From contig JANQPC010000081.1 of NCBI GenBank assembly GCA_028285485.1, positions 1 to 52,989 of the forward strand: a stretch of 52,989 nt of DNA, in the 5' to 3' direction. Positions 44,786-52,925 of this stretch are shown in pieces; within the stretch, counting starts at the first letter, position 1, and the number at the start of each line of letters is the position of its first letter. Made by a program: the position numbers and the translations under genes. Source of the DNA: Paracoccaceae bacterium (GTDB taxonomy: Bacteria > Pseudomonadota > Alphaproteobacteria > Rhodobacterales > Rhodobacteraceae). Below the pieces are notes generated by a model that searched no databases, had not been told where the DNA came from, and saw only the letters and a program-made list of their open reading frames with translations.

Positions 44786-45271
44786 CTAGGCTGCCACCGG
44801 CCCCCGCCGCGCGCGCAGCGCCGCCAGCAGCCAAAGCCCGGCAAGGCCGAAGCTTACCACCGCGTTCCAGCTTGCCATCGAAAGCCCCAGCATCTCCCAC
44901 GCCACCTGATCGCACTGCACAAGGGGCGCGGCCATGATCTGATCCATCAGTTCCGCCGCCGTCAGCCCCTCCACGGGCCCCGAGGTGCAGGAACTCGGCC
45001 CCTCCCACCAGCTTCGCTCCACCCCGGTGTGGTAGATCCCGATCGCGCCGCTGGTACCGGCCGCAAGCGCCCCCGCCAGCGGCACCAGCGCGCCACCGGC
45101 CATCAGAGCCGCGGGCCCCAGTGCGGCGGCCACCGCATGCGGCCAGCGCTGCCAGATGCACATCGCGCAAGGGGCGAGCCCCCCCAGATACTGAAAGCCC
45201 CAGGCCGCCAGCAACAGCGCCGCCGATCCCCCGGCGGCGATCCAGATCAGCCCCCGCCGATCCAGGCTCAC
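44786..45271 (-). CDS. DsbB-family disulfide bond formation protein
   Basis: The product is 161 residues from a GTG at 45271 overlapping the stop of the upstream gene (GTGA). Four hydrophobic helices are visible. The first Cys pair, in GLAPCAMCIWQRWPH, matches the quinone-reactive CxxC, and the second pair is spread over SSCTSG and LVQCDQVAW. DsbB reoxidises DsbA in the periplasm. No dsbA is in the window. Confidence 0.88.
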   Translation of the reverse strand: MSLDRRGLIWIAAGGSAALLLAAWGFQYLGGLAPCAMCIWQRWPHAVAAALGPAALMAGGALVPLAGALAAGTSGAIGIYHTGVERSWWEGPSSCTSGPVEGLTAAELMDQIMAAPLVQCDQVAWEMLGLSMASWNAVVSFGLAGLWLLAALRARRGPVAA

Positions 45272-45846
45272 AAAAACCTCACCACGTAGAAGCCCCCGAT
45301 CAGAAGCACGCAGAACAGGATGAACATAAGGCCGAGCCGCTTCTCGATGAAGTCCCGGATCGGTTCGCCGAATTTCCAAAGCAGCGTGGCCACCACGAAA
45401 AAGCGCAGGCCCCGCGCGATCACGCTGGCGATCAGGAAGACGGCAAGGTTCAGCTCTGTCGCGCCCGACATGATGGTGATCACCTTGTAGGGGAAGGGCG
45501 TGACCCCGGCGATCAGCACCGCCCAGGCGCCCCATTCGTTGTAGCGCACCGCGAATTCGTCAAAGTACGAATCCTTGCCATAGAACTCCAGGACCGGGCG
45601 CCCCACGGTATCGAACAGCCCCATCCCGATCCAGTAGCCCGCAAGCCCGCCAAGCACCGATGCCGCGGTGCAAAGCGCCGCGATCTGAAACGCCTTCTTC
45701 GGCTGGGCGATGATCATCGGGATCATCAGCACATCGGGCGGGATCGGGAAGACGGAGCTTTCGACAAAGGCCACGATCGCCAGCGCCCAAAGCGCGTAGC
45801 GCGTTGAGGCGAGCGAAATCGTCCAGTCATAGAGCCTGCGGATCAT
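45268..45846 (-). CDS. YqaA/DedA-like (SNARE-associated) membrane protein
   Basis: The ATG at 45846 (MIRRLYDWTISLAST) gives 192 residues with about four or five hydrophobic segments. The VTT/DedA-like features are FVESSVFPIPPDVLMIPMI near the N-terminus and GGLAGYWIGMGLFDTVG, then ITPFPYK-like VTPFPYKVITIMSG. YqaA proteins are inner-membrane proteins, possibly lipid scramblase relatives. It is coupled to the DsbB gene. Confidence 0.85.
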   Translation of the reverse strand: MIRRLYDWTISLASTRYALWALAIVAFVESSVFPIPPDVLMIPMIIAQPKKAFQIAALCTAASVLGGLAGYWIGMGLFDTVGRPVLEFYGKDSYFDEFAVRYNEWGAWAVLIAGVTPFPYKVITIMSGATELNLAVFLIASVIARGLRFFVVATLLWKFGEPIRDFIEKRLGLMFILFCVLLIGGFYVVRFL

Positions 45847-46195
45847 GGGCCTGCCCGATCGTCGGTTGCGGTATTTTTCCCGCGCAGAACGCATGCGCGC
45901 GCGCGAAGGTCAACCGTGCGGATAAGGCGCGGGCAGGGCGGTTTCGTGAAATGGCGGCGGCGGTGCGTCAGGGCAGCTATTGTTGCGCGGTCCGGCCCCA
46001 CCGGCCCAGGCGGTTCGCGCCCGGCCCGGCATGCGCAGCGGCAGGCGCGGCCACCGGCCCAACAAAACTGACCGTGTGGTTGAAAAAACTCCCCCCGCGA
46101 CAACCATTTCACTTGCAATGATCTCAGGGCTCTGCATCATCACCGCCAGAAACCAGTGGCCGCAACCGGATGGCCAAAAAATTGGGAGGAACATC
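45847..46195. other. 349-bp region upstream of the second TRAP operon
   Basis: No gene seen. TGGTTG at 46077-46082 and CAACCA about 18 bp later form an interrupted inverted repeat near a possible -35 (TTGAAA). The ribosome binding site GGGAGGA of the binding-protein gene is at its end. No operator like those at 48675-48782 was found here. Confidence 0.4.
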
Positions 46196-47236
46196 ATGAA
46201 ACACACGCTGATCGCGGCGCTTGCGGGCGCCGTGGCGCTGGGTATCTCTGCCACCGCCGCCTCCGCGCAGGAAGTGACGCTTCGGTGCCAGCACTTTCTG
46301 AGCCCCCAGGGCTCGGTTCCGAAATTCTTCATCGAACCCTGGGCCCGCAAGGTCGAGGAAGACAGCAATGGCCGCATCAAGGTGGAAATCTACCCCGCGA
46401 TGCAGCTCGGTGGCAGCCCGCCGGCGCTTTACGATCAGATCCGCGATGGCGTGATCGATTGCGGCTGGGCGCTGCCCGCCTACACGCCGGGCCGGTTCCC
46501 CGAATCCGAGGCGTTTGAACTGCCGTTTATGACATCGATGAGCGCCGAAGCCTCTTCCCGCGCAGCCTGGGAATTCACCCAGATGCACGCGATGGATCGC
46601 TTCAACGATATCCGGGTGCTTGCGGTGCACGTGCACGGCCCAGGCGTGATCCACAAGAAAGGCGATCCGATCACCTCGGCGGCTGATTTCGACGGGCTGA
46701 AGCTGCGCGGGCCCTCCCGCCAGGCCAACGCGCTGTTGGAAAACCTGGGCGCCACGCCGGTGGGCATGCCCGTGCCGGCCTTCCCCGAAGCGCTCTCCAA
46801 GGGCGTTGTCGATGGCGGGGTGATCCCGTGGGAGATCGTGCCACCCTTGAAGGTGCATGAGCTGGCCGATAGCCACACCCAGATCGGCGGCGATCGCGCG
46901 CTTTACAATACCTTCTTCATTTGGGGGATGAACCCCAATACCTACAACAACTTGCCAGATGATCTTAAGGCCGTGATCGATGCCAACTCCGGCATCGAAA
47001 CCTCGGCCTGGGCCGGCAGCGCCATGGATCAGGGCGATGATGTGGGCGAAGGCGTTGTGGCCGATGCCGGCAACACGATCCACACGCTGGATGATGCGGT
47101 TGTCTCCGAACTGCGCGCTATCGGCGATGAGCTGACCGAGGCCTGGATCGCAGAGATGGATGCCAAGGGGCTCGACGGCGCCGCGATGGTGGAAGATGCC
47201 CGCGCGCTCGTCACCAAGCATTCCGAGGGCAGCTAA
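46196..47236 (+). CDS. TRAP transporter substrate-binding protein (DctP family, aromatic-acid-like group)
   Basis: This periplasmic receptor has 346 residues from an ATG with the site GGGAGGA. A Sec signal peptide ends at ASAQE (about residue 24). DctP hallmarks are HFLSPQGSVPKFFIEPWARKV (two halves), GLKLRGPSRQANALLENLGA and MPVPAFPEALSKGVVDGGVIPWE. The last blocks resemble receptors for aromatic or hydroxy-aromatic acids, as I recall them. Linkage to a flavin monooxygenase of the hydroxybenzoate-hydroxylase superfamily is consistent. The ligand is inferred only. A strong hairpin follows. Confidence 0.88.
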   Translation: MKHTLIAALAGAVALGISATAASAQEVTLRCQHFLSPQGSVPKFFIEPWARKVEEDSNGRIKVEIYPAMQLGGSPPALYDQIRDGVIDCGWALPAYTPGRFPESEAFELPFMTSMSAEASSRAAWEFTQMHAMDRFNDIRVLAVHVHGPGVIHKKGDPITSAADFDGLKLRGPSRQANALLENLGATPVGMPVPAFPEALSKGVVDGGVIPWEIVPPLKVHELADSHTQIGGDRALYNTFFIWGMNPNTYNNLPDDLKAVIDANSGIETSAWAGSAMDQGDDVGEGVVADAGNTIHTLDDAVVSELRAIGDELTEAWIAEMDAKGLDGAAMVEDARALVTKHSEGS

Positions 47237-47243
47237 GCCCCAC

Positions 47244-47270
47244 GCCCCCGCCGGCCCGTTCGGCGGGGGC
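47244..47270 (+). other. Strong intercistronic hairpin after second TRAP binding-protein gene
   Basis: A perfect 10-bp GC stem (47244-47253 with 47261-47270) and 7-nt loop is not followed by a T-tract. It lies between the receptor gene and the monooxygenase gene, as in the first TRAP operon. Confidence 0.7.
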
Positions 47271-47293
47271 AATCGTAGACGGGGAACATCGCC

Positions 47294-48562
47294 ATGACCG
47301 TGCTGATCGCCGGGGCCGGGATCACGGGCCTCACCCTCGGATTGTCACTGCACCAGGTTGGCATTCCGTTCCGCATCCTCGAAGCGGTGCGCGTGATCGA
47401 GCCCCTGGGCGTGGGCATCAATCTCCAGCCCCATGCCGCGCGCGAGCTCTTCGATCTTGGCCTTGAGGCAGAGCTTGATGGCGTGGGCCTCCGCACCGAG
47501 GAAGTCGCCTATTTCTCCGCCCATGGGCAGGAGATCTGGCGCGAACCGCGTGGGATGGCGGCGGGCTATCACTGGCCGCAATATTCGATCCATCGGGGCG
47601 GGCTGCAGATGCTGCTCTACCGTGCCCTCACCGAACGCGCGGGCGATGTGGTGCGCACCGGCGCTGCCGTAACCGGCTGGCAGGAAACGCAAGGCGGCGT
47701 ATCGGTCGCGCTGACCGACAGGCGCAGCGGCGAAAGCCTTGGCCTTGAACATGGCAGCCTGCTCGTGGGCGCCGACGGCATAAACTCCTCAACCCGCGCC
47801 GCCTTCTACCCCCAGGAAGGGCCCGCCCATTGGGGCGGCACGATGATGTGGCGCGGCGTCACCCGCGGCCCGCGCTTTCTGACCGGGCGCAGCGTAACCA
47901 TGACCGGCCAGAAGGACGTGAAGTTCGTGGCCTATCCCATTGGGGATACAGAAGATGGCGGCTCCGTCATCAACTGGATCGCCGATCTCACCATGCCCGA
48001 AGGTTATGATTGGCGGAAGCAGGATTGGAACCGGCAGGGGCGGCTTGAGGATTTCCTGCCGGCTTTTGCGGATTGGTCTTTTGACTGGCTCGATATCCCC
48101 GCCACGATCCGGGCCGCTGACCATATCTACGAATACCCGATGGTGGACCGCGATCCCCTGCCGCGCTGGAGCCACGGGCGCACAACGCTGCTCGGCGATG
48201 CTGCCCATGCGATGTATCCGATTGGCTCCAACGGTGCGAGCCAGGGCATTCTCGATGCCCGTATTCTGGCCCGCGAGCTGCAGGCCCGGGGCGTGACCCC
48301 CAGCGCGCTGACAGCCTATGATGCGGGGCGGCGCGAGGAGGTGAACGCCGTGGTGCTGGCCAATCGCGGCGATGGGCCCGACCGGATCCTCGATATCGTG
48401 GCCGAACGCGCGCCCGATGGGTTTGACGATATCGAAGCGGTGATGCCACTTGCCGAACGCCAGGGCTTTGCCGATGGCTACAAGCGCGTGGCGGGCATGG
48501 ATATCGAGGCCCTGAATGCCCGCGCGCCGATCCTCGCCCCGGCCGCTGGCGGCGCGGCATGA
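47294..48562 (+). CDS. FAD-dependent monooxygenase (flavin-dependent oxidoreductase, UbiH/PHBH superfamily)
   Basis: The 422 residues show the FAD GxGxxG motif in VLIAGAGITGLTLGLSL at the N-terminus, LGVGINLQPHAARELFDLGL, YSIHRGGLQMLLYRAL, the DG motif GADGINSSTRAAFYP and the GD motif LLGDAAHAMYPIGSNGASQG. This matches the group of uncharacterised flavin-dependent oxidoreductases related to salicylate and hydroxybenzoate hydroxylases. Its position between TRAP receptor and permease genes suggests it acts on the imported compound. The substrate is unknown. Confidence 0.88.
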   Translation: MTVLIAGAGITGLTLGLSLHQVGIPFRILEAVRVIEPLGVGINLQPHAARELFDLGLEAELDGVGLRTEEVAYFSAHGQEIWREPRGMAAGYHWPQYSIHRGGLQMLLYRALTERAGDVVRTGAAVTGWQETQGGVSVALTDRRSGESLGLEHGSLLVGADGINSSTRAAFYPQEGPAHWGGTMMWRGVTRGPRFLTGRSVTMTGQKDVKFVAYPIGDTEDGGSVINWIADLTMPEGYDWRKQDWNRQGRLEDFLPAFADWSFDWLDIPATIRAADHIYEYPMVDRDPLPRWSHGRTTLLGDAAHAMYPIGSNGASQGILDARILARELQARGVTPSALTAYDAGRREEVNAVVLANRGDGPDRILDIVAERAPDGFDDIEAVMPLAERQGFADGYKRVAGMDIEALNARAPILAPAAGGAA

Positions 48563-49173
48563 GGGCGAACGGCGCCTGCGCGCAGCGGTTGCCCATGCGT
48601 TTTGGCGCCCCCGCGCCTGCCAGCAGGCGCCACCGGGCCGAGCCGTGCGCGCACCCGGTGCGGCGGCCCACCCTGTGGGGTTATGACCGCGATCAGCCCA
48701 AACGCCCGCCGAAACAGTGGTCATATGACCGCGGTCATCGCGCGGCGCAGGGCCAAGTGTGGTCATATGACACCGGTCATGGCCTGCGGCGGGGCTTTCG
48801 GAAGGCCGCTCCCCCCTTGCCCAAGCACGCCTTGAGCATTGCGCAGTATCCCTCGCCGCAATCCTCGCCCCCGCCGCACCCCAAGCGAGCGCGCGCCGTA
48901 GATGGCCGCACCCGCCCCACACCCGCGCCCGCCCGCTGCGGCGCCACCTTCCGCCCGCCCGGCCAATGCACGCCTGGCGCCAGGTCCAACGCGCCGCTGC
49001 GCCGCACCGTCGCCGTCGCACCCTGCGCGTGCCCGAACCGCACCCGGCCCGCACCCCAGGCCACGCCCGCATGGAACGGCGCGCGCCCCGCAATTCGCCA
49101 CCGCATTGCCCCCCGCCGCCCCGCCGCGCTAAGGGGCGCCCAGGGCGCCGCACCGCGCTAAGGGGGAGGGGGC
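48563..49173. other. 611-bp gene-free gap in the TRAP operon with operator array and C-rich tract
   Basis: The gap contains an 8-bp inverted repeat at 48613-48630, three phased operator-like sites (48675-48782) and a strongly C-rich plus strand from about 48840 to 49140. The sequence CCGCGCTAAGGGG occurs twice near the end (49124-49136 and 49153-49165), the second leading into the dctQ ribosome binding site. Open frames here (for example 48559-49161) are Arg/Pro-rich and unconvincing. Confidence 0.6.
48675..48782 (+). promoter_or_regulatory. Phased array of three operator-like sites, 42-bp period
   Basis: Three copies start at 48675, 48717 and 48759, exactly 42 bp apart. Copy 2 contains GGTCATATGACCGCGGTCAT, a chain of three half-sites (GGTCAT, ATGACC, GGTCAT) that form two overlapping perfect palindromes. 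Copy 3 is GGTCATATGACACCGGTCAT, and copy 1 is a weaker match (ATGACCGCGATCAG). Between copies the sequence is not conserved. Forty-two bp is four turns of B-DNA, so all sites face the same side of the helix. A transcription factor binding cooperatively is the simplest reading. Confidence 0.7.
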
Positions 49174-49758
49174 ATGGCATTGGCGAAAACGGCTGAGGCC
49201 CGCACGGGCCGCGTGATCGAGGGGCTTGCCCGGGCGCTGGCCTGGGCGGGCGGGCTGATCCTCGTGGCGATTGCGCTCATCACCGTTGCCTCGATCACCG
49301 GCCGCGCGCTCATCTTCGCCGGGCTCTCGCCGATCAAGGGCGATTTTGAGCTTGTGGAGGTGGGCTGCGCGATCGCCATCTTCTTCTTCCTGCCCTGGTG
49401 CCAGTTGCGGCGCGGGCATGTTACGGTGGATGTGCTGGTGGCCCGCTTCCCGCCGCGCGCGCAGGCTGTCTTCGGCCTGATCGGCGATGTGCTGATCACC
49501 CTTGCCGCCGCGGTGATCCTCTGGCGCCTCTGGCTGGGGCTGGGCGAGAAGTTCCCCTACGGCTCCGATGGATTGCGCGGCGCGCTGGGATTCGGCGCGA
49601 AGCCGTTCTTCCCCGAAACCACCTATGAGCTTGCGATCCCGGTCTGGATTCCCTTCGCGCTTAGCACGCTCGGTGCGATCGTGTTCCTGATCGTCTCGGC
49701 CTACACCGTCTGGCGCAGCCTCAACTGGGTGATCGAGGGGCGGGAGGCGCGCGCGTGA
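49174..49758 (+). CDS. TRAP transporter small permease (DctQ family)
   Basis: The 194 residues, typical of DctQ, have four hydrophobic segments. The family motif is in CQLRRGHVTVDVLVARFP near residue 82. The ribosome binding site GGGGGAGGGGG is strong. The stop overlaps the dctM start (GTGA/ATGA-type overlap at 49755-49758). Confidence 0.92.
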   Translation: MALAKTAEARTGRVIEGLARALAWAGGLILVAIALITVASITGRALIFAGLSPIKGDFELVEVGCAIAIFFFLPWCQLRRGHVTVDVLVARFPPRAQAVFGLIGDVLITLAAAVILWRLWLGLGEKFPYGSDGLRGALGFGAKPFFPETTYELAIPVWIPFALSTLGAIVFLIVSAYTVWRSLNWVIEGREARA

Positions 49759-51107
49759 CCGGGCTGGAACTCGCCCTCGCGGCCTTCGGCGTGATGCTCG
49801 TTGGCATCTTCCTGCGGGTGCCGATTGCGCTTGCCATGGGGCTGACCGGGTTTTTCGGCACCTGGATGGTGCTTGGCCACCCCAATGCCACGCTGAGCCA
49901 GATGAAAACCCTCACCTACGACACGTTCGCAAGCTATTCGCTTTCCATCGTGCCGCTCTTCCTGCTGATGGGCCAGTTCGCCACGAAATCGGGCATGTCG
50001 GGGGCGTTGTTCGAGGCGGCCTCCGATTGGCTCGGCCACCGCAAGGGCGGCGTTGCCATGGCCGCGGTGGGGGCCTGCGCGGGCTTCGGCGCTGTCTGTG
50101 GCTCATCCCTCGCAACGGCCTCCACCATGGGGCAGGTGGCGCTGCCGGAGATGCGCAAGCGCGGCTATGCCGATAGCCTTTCCACCGGCGTTCTGGCGGC
50201 AGGCGGCACGCTTGGCATCCTGATCCCGCCCTCGGTGATCCTGGTGATCTACGCGATCCTGACCGAGCAGAATATCGTCAAGATGTTCATCGCCGCCCTC
50301 GTGCCCGGGATCCTCGCCGCGCTGGGCTATATGCTGACGGTGGCGATCTTCGTGCGGCTTCGCCCCGGCGCGGCCACGACCGCCCCGCGCACGCCCTACC
50401 GGCAGCGCTTCCGCACGCTCATCCGGATCTGGCCCGTGGTGGTGATCTTCGCGCTTGTCATGGGCGGGATCGCCGCGGATTGGAACTGGGTGCAGCCGGG
50501 CGTGCAGGCGCTTTTCACGCCCACCGAAGGCGCCGCGGTGGGCGCCGTGGCCACCGGGCTTTACGGGATCGCCACAGGCGGGCTCACCTGGCCGGCCTTC
50601 AAGGAATCGATCCTCGCCACGGCAAGCGCCAGCGCGATGATCTTCTTCATTATCTTCGGCGCACAGCTCTTCAATTCATTCCTCGCCTTCACGCAGGCGC
50701 CGCAGCAACTGGCCGCCTGGGTCACCGGGCAGGGCTTTGCGCCGCTCATGGTGCTCACGGTGATGCTGATCGCCTACCTGATCTTCGGCTGCGTGATGGA
50801 TTCGCTTTCGATGATCCTGCTCACCATCCCGATCTTCTTTCCGATCGTGATGGCGCTGGATTTCGGGCTGACGCCAGAGCAGACGGCGATCTGGTTCGGC
50901 ATCCTCGCGCTGATCGTGGTGGAGGTGGGGCTGATCACGCCGCCGGTGGGGATGAACCTCTTCATCATCAACCAGGTTGCCCGCGATATCCCGATCTCGC
51001 GCACCTATGCCGGCGTCGCGCCCTTCGTGTTGTCGGACCTCGTGCGCGTGGTGATCCTGGTGGCGTTTCCGGGGATCACGCTGTGGCTCGTGGGGGTGAT
51101 GTTCTAG
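49755..51107 (+). CDS. TRAP transporter large permease (DctM family)
   Basis: The 450 residues, the usual size, have about 12 hydrophobic segments. DctM motifs include GIFLRVPIALAMGLTGFFG, FLLMGQFATKSGMSGALFEA, ASTMGQVALPEMRKRGYADSL, AGGTLGILIPPSVILVIYA and VEVGLITPPVGMNLFIINQV (given as separate short blocks). It starts with GTG overlapping the dctQ stop by 4 bases. It completes the second TRAP operon. Confidence 0.95.
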   Translation: MTGLELALAAFGVMLVGIFLRVPIALAMGLTGFFGTWMVLGHPNATLSQMKTLTYDTFASYSLSIVPLFLLMGQFATKSGMSGALFEAASDWLGHRKGGVAMAAVGACAGFGAVCGSSLATASTMGQVALPEMRKRGYADSLSTGVLAAGGTLGILIPPSVILVIYAILTEQNIVKMFIAALVPGILAALGYMLTVAIFVRLRPGAATTAPRTPYRQRFRTLIRIWPVVVIFALVMGGIAADWNWVQPGVQALFTPTEGAAVGAVATGLYGIATGGLTWPAFKESILATASASAMIFFIIFGAQLFNSFLAFTQAPQQLAAWVTGQGFAPLMVLTVMLIAYLIFGCVMDSLSMILLTIPIFFPIVMALDFGLTPEQTAIWFGILALIVVEVGLITPPVGMNLFIINQVARDIPISRTYAGVAPFVLSDLVRVVILVAFPGITLWLVGVMF

Positions 51108-51421
51108 GGGAGGGCGCCCGGGCGGTATGGGCCCGGATCAAGCTCCAAGCACTCCCGCAGCCCCCGTTTCACTTGGGCTCCACGTCTTCCCATCAGTCGC
51201 GTCGCACCCGGGATCGCCCATCCCACGTTCGCCCGGAACAAGCCGCAGGCGCCGGGTGAGCGCTGGCCCGCTCCGCGGGGCAGCGCTGTGGCGGGCATCA
51301 CGCGCTGTGGGCGAAGGTTGGGCGGGCCTTAAGAGTTTAAGAACACCGTCTCCACGGTAGAGCGCTCCCCCACGGGCCAGCGCTTCCCCGGCGCCCGCTG
51401 TGTTCAAACCGCACCCGCCGC
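51108..51421. other. 314-bp gene-free stretch between convergent dctM and MFS genes
   Basis: It contains a 12-bp hairpin with one mismatch (51259-51271 with 51275-51287, TCC loop) and a shortened relative of the dispersed repeat (51234-51250). No T-tract terminator was recognised and no gene is supported. Confidence 0.5.
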
Positions 51422-52696
51422 TTACGCCGCCGCCCGGCCCCGCATCACCAGCCAGATCAGCGATCCGCCCGCCAGCATCAAGAACGGCGCCATGGCAAGG
51501 TTCACCGCGTTCCACCCCGCAACCACATCCCCGCCAGAGCAATTCATCAGCCCGCCCGAGGCCAGCGAGGCGAAGGTCACGCAGCCGAATACGATCGCAT
51601 CGTTCATCCCTTGCACGCGCCCGCGCTCATGGGGGGCGTGGGCCGAGGCCAGAAGCGTGGTTGCCCCGATGAAGCCGAAGTTCCAGCCCACGCCAAGCAG
51701 GAACAGCGCGATGAAGAAATTGCCCAGCGCCACGCCCTGCAGCGCCACCGCGCCGCCGATGGCAAGGATCACCAGCCCGACGCCGATGATCTTCTCCACC
51801 CCGAAGCGCACGATCAGGTGGCCGGTGAAGAACGAGGGTGCGAACATCGCCAGCACGTGAAGCGACACCACGTTCGAGGCATCGGCCACCCCAAAGCCGC
51901 AGCCCACCACCGCAAGCGGCGTCGAGGTCATCACAAGGTTCATCAGCGCGTAGGAGACCATCGCGCAGATCACCGCCACCGCAATCACCGGATCGCGCAG
52001 CAGCGCGCCCCGCGTGCGCCCGCGCGGTGCATCCGCGGGCGGAGGCGCCGGTTTGGGGATATCGAGCGCGTAGAAGATCGCCATCCCCAGCACGTTGATC
52101 ACGATGGCCGCGTAGTAGACGGGCAGGAACCGGTCCACCGTGGCGACCGGGCTGTTGCCCGACAGAAGCGCCACAAGCTGCGGGCCGATCAGCGCCGATA
52201 GAAGCCCGCCCGCCATCACGTAGGAAATCGCCTTGGGGCGGAACGCCTCGGATGCCGTATCGGTTGCCGCAAAGCGATAGAAGCCTTGCGCCGACATGTA
52301 GATGCCGGTCAGGTAGCTGCCCGCCAGAAATACCCAGAAGCTTTCGATCATGATCGCGTAAACCGCGAGGATCGAGCCGATCAATCCGCCGCCCGCCCCG
52401 ATCAGAAAGCCTGCGCGGCGGCCCAGAACCTGCATCACGTTTGAAAGCCAGGGCGCGGTGGTCATCGATCCGAAAACGATCATCGAGATCGGCAGCGTGG
52501 CAAGGCAGGGATGCGGCGCAAGCTGCTGGCCCGCCAGCCCGCCGATCACGAAGATCATCGTGATCTGGCTGCCAAGGATCGCCTGCGCGGCGACAAGCAC
52601 CATCACGTTCCGCCAGGCCCGCCGGTCATCGACGATGCCGCGCGCGGGCGCGCCCGTTGCCTCGGCCTTAGGGGTCTCGGATGCCAGATCGGTCAT
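51422..52696 (-). CDS. Major facilitator superfamily transporter
   Basis: This 424-residue protein has 12 hydrophobic segments and a central hydrophilic loop (about residues 205-225, PKPAPPPADAPRGRTRGALL in two parts). MFS loop motifs are degenerate (VLGRRAGFLIGAGGGLIGS after the second helix, APHERGRVQGMNDAIVFG near the tenth). The transported compound is not evident. It is convergent with the TRAP operon and divergent from the gene at the window's end. Confidence 0.85.
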   Translation of the reverse strand: MTDLASETPKAEATGAPARGIVDDRRAWRNVMVLVAAQAILGSQITMIFVIGGLAGQQLAPHPCLATLPISMIVFGSMTTAPWLSNVMQVLGRRAGFLIGAGGGLIGSILAVYAIMIESFWVFLAGSYLTGIYMSAQGFYRFAATDTASEAFRPKAISYVMAGGLLSALIGPQLVALLSGNSPVATVDRFLPVYYAAIVINVLGMAIFYALDIPKPAPPPADAPRGRTRGALLRDPVIAVAVICAMVSYALMNLVMTSTPLAVVGCGFGVADASNVVSLHVLAMFAPSFFTGHLIVRFGVEKIIGVGLVILAIGGAVALQGVALGNFFIALFLLGVGWNFGFIGATTLLASAHAPHERGRVQGMNDAIVFGCVTFASLASGGLMNCSGGDVVAGWNAVNLAMAPFLMLAGGSLIWLVMRGRAAA

Positions 52697-52925
52697 GCCG
52701 CCTCACTAGGCCCGGCGGGGGGCCGCGCGCAAGGGGCCTTGGGCGCGCAGTGCGACGGATCGTCCTCTCCGTTTGCCGAGCCGCGATACCAGATTACGTG
52801 GCCCGTTTTCCGCCCTGTATGCGGTGGAATACGGCTGGCGGCGCGCGCCCCTCTCAGGGCGTGCGCGCGCTTGCTGCAGAGACGGCGCGGCCCGATCGCA
52901 GGCGGCCGCGCAGAGGGAGGCGTCG

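Noticed and set aside
48559-49161. A 200-codon frame overlapping the monooxygenase stop, with WSYD-like 14-residue repeats
   Set aside because: The repeats come from the 42-bp operator period; only the palindromic bases are conserved and the residues between are not. The rest is Arg/Pro-rich.
47789-49180. A 463-residue minus-strand frame covering the monooxygenase end and the gap
   Set aside because: No domain, biased composition, and it runs antisense to a clear FAD enzyme.
52697-52925. Cobalamin riboswitch before the probable cobK
   Set aside because: The conserved core sequences are absent by eye; only a GC-rich hairpin near 52838-52870 is visible.
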